A stretch of DNA of 64,000 bases from Calliopum simillimum (lineage: Eukaryota > Arthropoda > Insecta > Diptera > Lauxaniidae): the NCBI GenBank assembly GCA_951812925.1, contig OX638369.1, forward strand, positions 43,581,061 to 43,645,060, given 5' to 3'. The stretch's first letter is position 1. Each line of letters starts with the position of its first letter. This document shows positions 57,701 to 64,000 of this stretch, one piece after another. The notes beneath the pieces are model-generated. The model saw only the letters and a program-made list of their open reading frames with translations, made no database searches and was not told where the DNA came from. The translations under genes and the position numbers were made by a program.

Positions 57701-60570
57701 TCATCCCGATTCCTGGTGGCGACACCTTATTTCCAAGAATATCTGATTGTACACGGAAGTTGGTGTTGTTTCTTTTTTGTGCTGAATAAGATCACAAATA
57801 AAAGATGCTTTTTTCAGTACCCAAGGAGGATGTGGAGTTGGTCTTGCGATACATTGATCCAAATGAAGGTCCATGTTTTTACTAGATCGGATGCTCTGTA
57901 GAATGGCCGATGGAAATTTAGGAGAGCGCTTCCGATTCAAAGTTTTCTTAACGTCGTCAAATAAAACCATATTTGGCGTTCTGAAAAGTTTTATAAGCAA
58001 TCGGGAAGAGTTGACTTTAATTCTTTCTTCAATCCGAGGAAAGCCAGATTCCGCTAGAAGATTTTCGATAGGAGATGTCGGGAAGGCACGAAGGCTTCTA
58101 CGAATGGCAGCATGGTATGGAGCATTAAGGAGTTTCATATTCTTTTTTGGGCACCGTCCATAGATTGGAAGGGCATAATCTATTATAGATAGAAGAAGAG
58201 CTTTGGAGATATTAAATAAGGTAGAAGGGTGAACTAGACATTGTTTTGAGGAGAAATATTTAATAATGTTAAGCCTTTTGTCTAATTTTGTCCTAATATG
58301 TTTGCAGTGTTCAGCAAAAGAATATTTGGAATCGAAAATCACACCAAGAATTTTGATAAAATTGGTTCTATTTACAGAAATTTGGTTAAAATTTATATTT
58401 ATACCAACACAGTTTTTTTTTCGACAAATGTGCAAAGTATTACATTTTTCAAATGATATTCTGCCACCTGAATGATCTGTCCATTCGGAGAGATCTTGAA
58501 GTATTTTTGTGAACAAGCTTTTGACTATGTTCAAATCGCTTATTTTCGAGAAAATTACTAAATCGTCTGCATAAATACAGTGGTCAACTCCTTTGTGTTT
58601 ATCTAAGATAGAACTTATTTCTTCGAACGCGATAATAAATAGGATGACGGATAAAGGAGATCCCTGAGGAATGCCATTAAATAGAGGCTTAATATCAGAA
58701 ATATCGTAGTTTGTTTTAACCCTTATTTTACGAGAGGCCAAAAATGCTTTAACAAAGTTAAAGATTTTTGGTCCCACCTTCCATTTGACTAATTGCCTCA
58801 AGACTACATGCGCACCAACCCTATCAAATGCTTTATCAAAATCTATCAGAAGCATTGAGACATGATTTTTGCAGGAAATTGCATTTGAGATAAAACTATC
58901 CAGATGCAAAAGTGCATCCATTGTTCCTCGATTTTTCCTAAAAGCAACTTGTTTTTGACTTAAAAGTTTATTTCTTTCAGCAAACCATATTAACCTATTT
59001 GCGATAATCTTTTCGAAAATCTTGCTCATGCATGGTACCAACGAGATTGGTCTGTAGCCGTTTGTATCCGTTTTTGATTTATTTGGTTTGGGAATTGGGA
59101 CTACCAAAGCAACCTTCCATGCCTGTGGGTAAGTACCTTGAATGAAGATTTGATTATATAAGTTAACTAAACGAGTTTTTAAATCTACCGGTAAATTCTT
59201 AATCATTGGATATGATATCCTATCAAAGCCAGGAGTCTTACCCTTGACCAATGAAACAACGTTGTCAAATTCTAAAATCGAGATTTGATTTTCGATTTGT
59301 TTGGCTGCGAAAGAAATATCCTCTTGAGATGTAATTATATATGAATTTATAGCTGATTTTCCAGAAACAAAGTGATTTGAAAAATTGCTATCAGAAGAAA
59401 ATTCCGAGAAAAATGTGGCGAAATGATTAGCTATTTCATGTGAAGAGTAAAGAGGCCCGTTTTGTATTTGAATGTGACTTATTTTGGTTTGCGTGTAAGA
59501 ACCACACAGTGATTTAACGCTTGCCCATATTTTTTTCGTGCAAGAACGTGGATTTATGTCACTTGTTAAGTCTTCAAGGCATTTCCGCTTAGCTTTTTTG
59601 GCATGTAACTTAAAAATTGCATTAGATTTCTTATAAGCAATGAGATTTTCTTGGGACCTAACTCTCCTGAACATCGACCAGGCTTTTTGTTTTATTTCTC
59701 TCAAAAGTGCCAGTTCAGGGCACCACCACGGTACTGCGGATTTATATATTTTTTGTTTTGTTTGAGGAATGGATTGGTTAGCTGCCTCTCTAACAATTTT
59801 TTGGATTCTTGCAGCTTCTTGATTAATATTCCGCGAAACTACCAAATCGTTCAGAGATTCGTTGCACAGCATTTGGAATTTTGGCCAATCGGCTAAATCT
59901 GTCTTAAACTTTTTTTGAAGCTGCCCGTTACAATTGGGTCTACCAAAAACCATTTTTGTCAAAATTGGGTAATGGTCGCTACCATACAAATTACCTAATC
60001 TTTCCCATGAACATTTGGCAGCAATACTAATAGAAGATAACGTAATATCAATGTGAGTAAAAGAGTTGTGTGTTGAAAAATGGGTTTCCGAGCCGTCATT
60101 TAATACTACGAGATTAGAGGATAAAATAAAATCTTCAAAGATCTTACCACGAGGGTTAGATTCTGGAGACCCCCAAAGGGTGCTCCACGAGTTGACATCA
60201 CCCAGAATAAGTATTGGCGTGGAGAAGGAATTAAATAATTGGAACAATTCTTGTGTACTGAATAGTTGGTTTGGGTGTATATATAAAGAAACAATAGTAA
60301 ATTTAAATCCTACATCAATTTCTATTGCAATTGTTGGAATGCTTGAATATTTTTATTTATAAGTACACCAATACCTTGTTTTTGACTCGAAATATGTGAT
60401 AAATTATGGAAATAACCGGTATATTTATGTGGAATAGATGGAGAAATTTTGAATGGTAAATGCGTTTCTTGCAAGCAAATGACAGATGGTGATATTGATT
60501 TTATTAAAAGTTCTAAGTTGACATAATTGTTAAAAAAGCCTTTCATGTTCCATTGCAAGATTGAGATCAT
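57701..60570 (-). pseudogene. I-like LINE endonuclease and reverse transcriptase
   Basis: Begins at 60570 with I-L-Q-W-N-M-K-G-F and L-Q-E-T-H (apurinic-type endonuclease). The frame shifts between about 60330 and 60360, then continues to I-L-G-D-V-N-S-W and G-S-D-H-Y-P. RT motifs: G-Y-R-P-I-S-L-V-P, F-D-K-A-F-D-R-V, G-I-P-Q-G-S-P-L-S, I-Y-A-D-D-L-V-I-F (YADD near 58555). The protein nicks target DNA and primes reverse transcription there. It ends at the TGA at 57701. Confidence 0.9.
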
Positions 60571-60640
60571 TGAAAATTAAGAGAGAAAAACAAGTAACTA
60601 AGCAAAAAACAAAAGAAAAGAAATATATATATATATATAT

Positions 60641-61610
60641 CAATATATAGTGTTAAATTTTAAGAAGTAACTTCGGCTCTCCCTCTCAGCTAACTTTCTT
60701 TGAAGGTAGGCGACTTGAGGGAGTGCTTTATCCAGGGTTTGATCTGCTGACTATAAAATAGCTAAAGCAACGAAAATTTGCTGAACTGTGCTGCGTCAGT
60801 TATTGCGTTTTACATTTTGGGCTTACTGCTTGCTGTGCTTTTTTTCAACGAACGAAGTCAAAGCAATTCAAGCAAGCACATTTTTGTTTTTGTGCTCTGC
60901 TGTTGCTTTTGTTATTGAAAAAAGCAAAGTTTTAACCAAGCAAGCACAAACACGAAGCGAAGCGTAACTCCGTTTGTGCTTTTGCTTTTTATTTAACTCG
61001 GCTGTTTGAACTTCTGCTTTTCGCTGTACACAGCAGAAACAACTTTCTGGATTGCCACATGCTTTTTTTTTTTTTTAAATTTGCTTAAACCATACATCTC
61101 AAAAAAAAAATTTAGTTTTAGCCTTAAACCGCTTAGATAAACTTATAAAAAATCCAACATATTTTTTTAGGGTTGCCACCTGGTTTTTTTAATAAAATCA
61201 AAATTTTTTTCAATAAAATGCTTAAAATCATAATTTTCTCTATAAAATGACGAAACAAAAATTTAGGGTGGCCATATTAGGGTTGCCAGACGTTTTTTGG
61301 CAAAATTGCATTTCTTTATTAACTTTCTTTGTTGAATGTTATAGAATCGACCCAAAAACTCATAGTAAATTTTTTGGGGTTGCCACCTGGTTTTTTTGAT
61401 AAAATCAAAATTTTTTTCACTAAAATGCTTAAAATCATAATTTTCTCTCTATAAATTGACATCTTGGGTCCAAAAAAGACGAAACAAAAATTTAGGGTTG
61501 CCATATTAGGGTTGCCAGACGTTTTTTCGCAAATTGCCTTTCTTTGTTAACTTTCTTTATTGAAAAGTTATAGGATCGACCCAAAAACTAATAGTAAATT
61601 TTTAGGAATG
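60641..61610. repeat. GGTTGCCA repeats shared with the 46-47 kb foldback
   Basis: 61010-61110 matches 46270-46370 (CGCTGTACACAGCAGAA), and two forward units of the 235-bp repeat occupy about 61165-61608. An (AT)n run is at about 60627-60645. 60840-61000 has CAAGCA/GCTTG phrases. No gene. Confidence 0.75.
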
Positions 61611-62645
61611 ACTCTCTCTCGTTCTCACAGAAAGTAGACGTGTTTCTCAAAGTGCTCCGCAAATTTATTTAAATTTTGAGTTTAATTGAAATATAAAGTT
61701 TCATAATTACTTTTTTTATCAAAGTCGCGAGTGACAGAATCACTTTGTTTATTTACAATACGTGAAAAGTGCAGTGTTGTGCTCTAAAAACATTATTTTC
61801 TAATTTAAAATTTGCTTAAAAGACGTAAGTTTCTTTTTTTTTTTTTTTTTGTAACTTAAGTTCGCCATCATTTTCCTCTTTTTTTTTTTTCTGTGGTTGT
61901 TACGCTGTGCTTGTGTGTGGGCAAAATAAGTTTGAGTGTTTTTACTAATACAGTTTTTGCATACTCTTTTTCTAGCACTCACACAAGTGTATGTGTTCTT
62001 GCATTGAGTACTAGTCGCATTGCCTGTGTGCATGTTAGTGAATATATCGTGTGTGTGTGCGCCTTTGTATTCAACTGGTGAACAATAGTGACCGTGTAAC
62101 GAGTATTCAATGCAAGTACCCGTTTTCACTTTTTTGTCTGGCGATTTCTTTTGTTGCAATTTATAATCATTTCTTTTTACCAAGTCGAAAATACAATTTA
62201 GCTTTGCGTGTTACGGTTGGTAGAACGTATTACATTCCGGCACTCGTATTCTACTTTATTTTTCGTGTAGAGACCTTCAAGTAGCAAGTCAAGTTTTTCT
62301 TTGTGTTAGTGTTTGCTTATATTTTTACTTCTTGCAATCAGCTTGTTCTTGTTGCTCTCTCATGAAAATAACGTTTTGCGTATATATCAACCTGTTTGAC
62401 TCAAACACATCTATAAAAAAATTTTAAGATAGTGATACAGAGCGAAGCGGTGGTATATGCAGTGAACTTACATAGTGCTGGAATTTTTAAGTTGAAGTAA
62501 CGAATAACTACACACGGTTATTTTCTTACTTTTTGCTTGTGTGATAGGTTCTTTTTTCCGTTTTCCATTCTCGCCGAGTTTTAGAGCAAACATTTATCGT
62601 TTTTTGTTTGTTTTCTCAAATGTTCCTTATAATGTCTAGGATATT
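61611..62645 (+). other. Likely 5' UTR/promoter of the downstream LINE
   Basis: Homology to the 235-bp repeat stops abruptly at about 61608, suggesting the LINE's 5' end. The kilobase before ORF1 has no supported frame; it is rich in GTGTGTG and T tracts. LINE promoters are internal. Confidence 0.55.
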
Positions 62646-63830
62646 ATGGAACCAACTGTGCCTATGAGCTCTGATATGGAAGATGAGCTGCTGCGTTCGC
62701 CGGGCTCTCAAAAGGAAGCAACTAGGTCCGAATATATGGGCCAAAAGGCACTACGTAAATACAAGGCAGCCGTGCGCATTGTGGATCGATTTAAAGATCA
62801 GACAGCTGATAAACTTTCGCCTGAAGATGCCGATAGTCTGAACTGGGCCAAACAAGTGGTTACAGATGGGCGTCGTCATTTCGAGAAAAATGAAAAACTC
62901 AAACCCGGTAACCCACTTTTTGCTAATAAAATTGAGGAGGACGTCGTGACCAAGCAAGCCTTGAAGCGGCAGCGTTCTCTGGAGGATAAATCTCCAGAGG
63001 GCCAATTGCTGAAGAGAGGTAAACCTGAATCATCAATGGACCCCCCTATTATTAAGCATACTCTAAGTGCAGTTTTGCGCAACAACCTAACTGTTGCCTT
63101 GATTGATCGCAATGATCCGCTGGGAAAGCTAACCCTGGAAAAATGGAGACTGGTTGAAGCCAAACTAGTGGAGGCTCTGATTTCACGCATGCAGACCCAT
63201 TTGGACAAACCAATGCCCTCATTTGATGGAGCAGGGTGGTTCAATGGCGTCAAAATAATCGCGTGTAGAGATCAGCTCTCTCTGGAATGGTGTTCCGAGA
63301 CAGTCAAGTCCCTTAAAGGCCTCTGGGAAGGGGCTGCAATTGAAATTGTAGATAGGAATAAGATTCCATCTACCCCCAAAGCCAAGGTTTCCCTTCCACA
63401 TAAAATGGAGGCAAACCTGGCCTTAGAGCTTCTACAACGGCAAGATCCGGATATACCTTCGAAGGATTGGAGGGTACTCAAGACAATTGAGTCAACAGGA
63501 CCTGGGACGGGTCAGGTCCTCATCCTTCAAATTAATAAGGAGGCCGAGGATCTGCTCTATCCCAGGTTTGGAAGAATGGCATGGGCAATGGCTTGTGTAT
63601 ACCTCCGACTGAAGAAGCGTAGTCCTAAGGATGAAAATTTAAATACGCTGGAATCTGATGAAGTAGAGAAGGACCTAGGTTTAGAGTCGCTTGCCTCAGC
63701 AGCAGCTAGCGTCTCTTTAAATGAAGCAATAGACACTTCGGCGGATAGTTTGAACTCTACCGTCATTGAGGTTGAGCAGAAGAATGGGCCACGTGATGAG
63801 ATTTCTGCAAATAAATCTGCATCACAGTAG
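62646..63830 (+). CDS. LINE ORF1 (Loa/Bilbo-like, DUF4780 type)
   Basis: 394 residues, uninterrupted from ATG to TAG. The N-terminus is acidic, then basic and alpha-helical (A-L-R-K-Y-K-A-A-V-R-I-V). The central domain (about 135-320; N-N-L-T-V-A-L-I-D, W-F-N-G-V-K-I-I-A-C-R-D, L-W-E-G-A) resembles the DUF4780 domain annotated in insect LINE ORF1 proteins. The C-terminus is Ser/Glu-rich. The product should bind element RNA in the ribonucleoprotein particle. Codon use is GC-richer than its surroundings. ORF2 starts inside its 3' end in another frame. Intactness suggests a young copy. Clade naming is tentative. Confidence 0.8.
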   Translation: MEPTVPMSSDMEDELLRSPGSQKEATRSEYMGQKALRKYKAAVRIVDRFKDQTADKLSPEDADSLNWAKQVVTDGRRHFEKNEKLKPGNPLFANKIEEDVVTKQALKRQRSLEDKSPEGQLLKRGKPESSMDPPIIKHTLSAVLRNNLTVALIDRNDPLGKLTLEKWRLVEAKLVEALISRMQTHLDKPMPSFDGAGWFNGVKIIACRDQLSLEWCSETVKSLKGLWEGAAIEIVDRNKIPSTPKAKVSLPHKMEANLALELLQRQDPDIPSKDWRVLKTIESTGPGTGQVLILQINKEAEDLLYPRFGRMAWAMACVYLRLKKRSPKDENLNTLESDEVEKDLGLESLASAAASVSLNEAIDTSADSLNSTVIEVEQKNGPRDEISANKSASQ

Positions 63831-64000
63831 TTCAGCTTCAGCTGTGCTGCTTAAAACCCTTGATGAGGGGTCCTTTGACGTGGCGCTCATCCAAGAACCT
63901 TGGATTGCACCAAATGGTGACATTAAGGGCTTGGCGTCACTAAACTACAACTTATTTCACTCTCTAAACGAAGGTAAGAGACGTTCGGCCATTCTGGCTA
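63796..64000 (+). CDS. LINE ORF2, endonuclease start (partial)
   Basis: ATG at 63796 overlaps the last 35 bases of ORF1 in another frame. It reads M-R-F-L-Q-I-N-L-H-H-S-S-S-A and then D-V-A-L-I-Q-E-P-W, the opening motifs (Q-x-N ... x-x-Q-E-P) of the apurinic-type endonuclease of R1/Loa-like LINEs. It runs open off the right edge; reverse transcriptase is expected beyond. The overlap implies termination-reinitiation or frameshifting for ORF2 synthesis. Confidence 0.85.
   Translation, partial: MRFLQINLHHSSSASAVLLKTLDEGSFDVALIQEPWIAPNGDIKGLASLNYNLFHSLNEGKRRSAILA

Larger units (their letters stand above)
56592..60640 (-). mobile_element. I-clade LINE, 5' truncated
   Basis: Minus-strand non-LTR element: endonuclease, reverse transcriptase and RNase H in that order, with a 3' end of TAA repeats (TTA on the plus strand at 56592-56614), the I-element hallmark. 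No ORF1 is found upstream, so the copy is 5' truncated near 60.6 kb. One frameshift and one nonsense codon inactivate it. Confidence 0.85.

Overview
The window is nuclear DNA of an insect, most likely a higher fly (Diptera; a tephritid would fit, but this is inference). The evidence is spliced genes with GT-AG introns, AATAAA polyadenylation signals, AT-rich spacers, and transposons of dipteran type (BEL/Pao, mariner, P-like, I-like). I see no tRNA, rRNA, CRISPR or prokaryotic operon.

Layout. (1) 1-24 kb: a tandem pair of genes like WDY, the 'WD repeat-containing protein on Y chromosome' of Drosophila. Only the last exon of the upstream copy is in the window (1082-1513). The second copy (2327-24175) reconstructs as 10 exons in frame, 1114 aa. 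Intron 1 (13 kb) holds a 9.1-kb BEL/Pao retrotransposon with 307-bp LTRs that differ at one base and a CACAT target duplication. Inside it sits a TA-flanked non-autonomous element, and inside that a near-perfect 442-bp palindrome. (2) 24.6-30 kb: a broken mariner, two duplicated small Lys/Asp/Gly-rich genes, a relic of a third WDY-like 3' end, and a short element with Transib-like ends. (3) 31.4-33 kb and 49.9-52.2 kb: two paralogous four-TM membrane protein genes with matching exon structure. (4) 34-39.4 kb, minus strand: a 10-exon P-element-like THAP protein of 848 aa. Its frame is open across all exons, no terminal repeats are visible, and three of four catalytic acidic positions are changed. 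(5) 40-49.3 kb: densely nested foldback, hAT-like and Harbinger-like non-autonomous elements. (6) 52.3-56.5 kb: TA-flanked MITEs and other short inverted-repeat elements. (7) 56.6-64 kb: a 5'-truncated I-like LINE (minus) and the 5' part of a Loa/Bilbo-like LINE (plus) that runs off the window.

The likely host genes are the WDY pair, the two small KGD genes, the two tetraspan genes and the P-derived THAP gene. WDY is testis-expressed in Drosophila, so the locus could be a male-germline cluster. The very high repeat load suggests heterochromatin or low recombination. Neither point is proved by this sequence. The hunt's main results are the P-derived THAP gene, the WDY/KGD duplication history, many target-site-resolved nested elements, and recurrent TATCGATA (DRE) palindromes in both transposon ends and host DNA.
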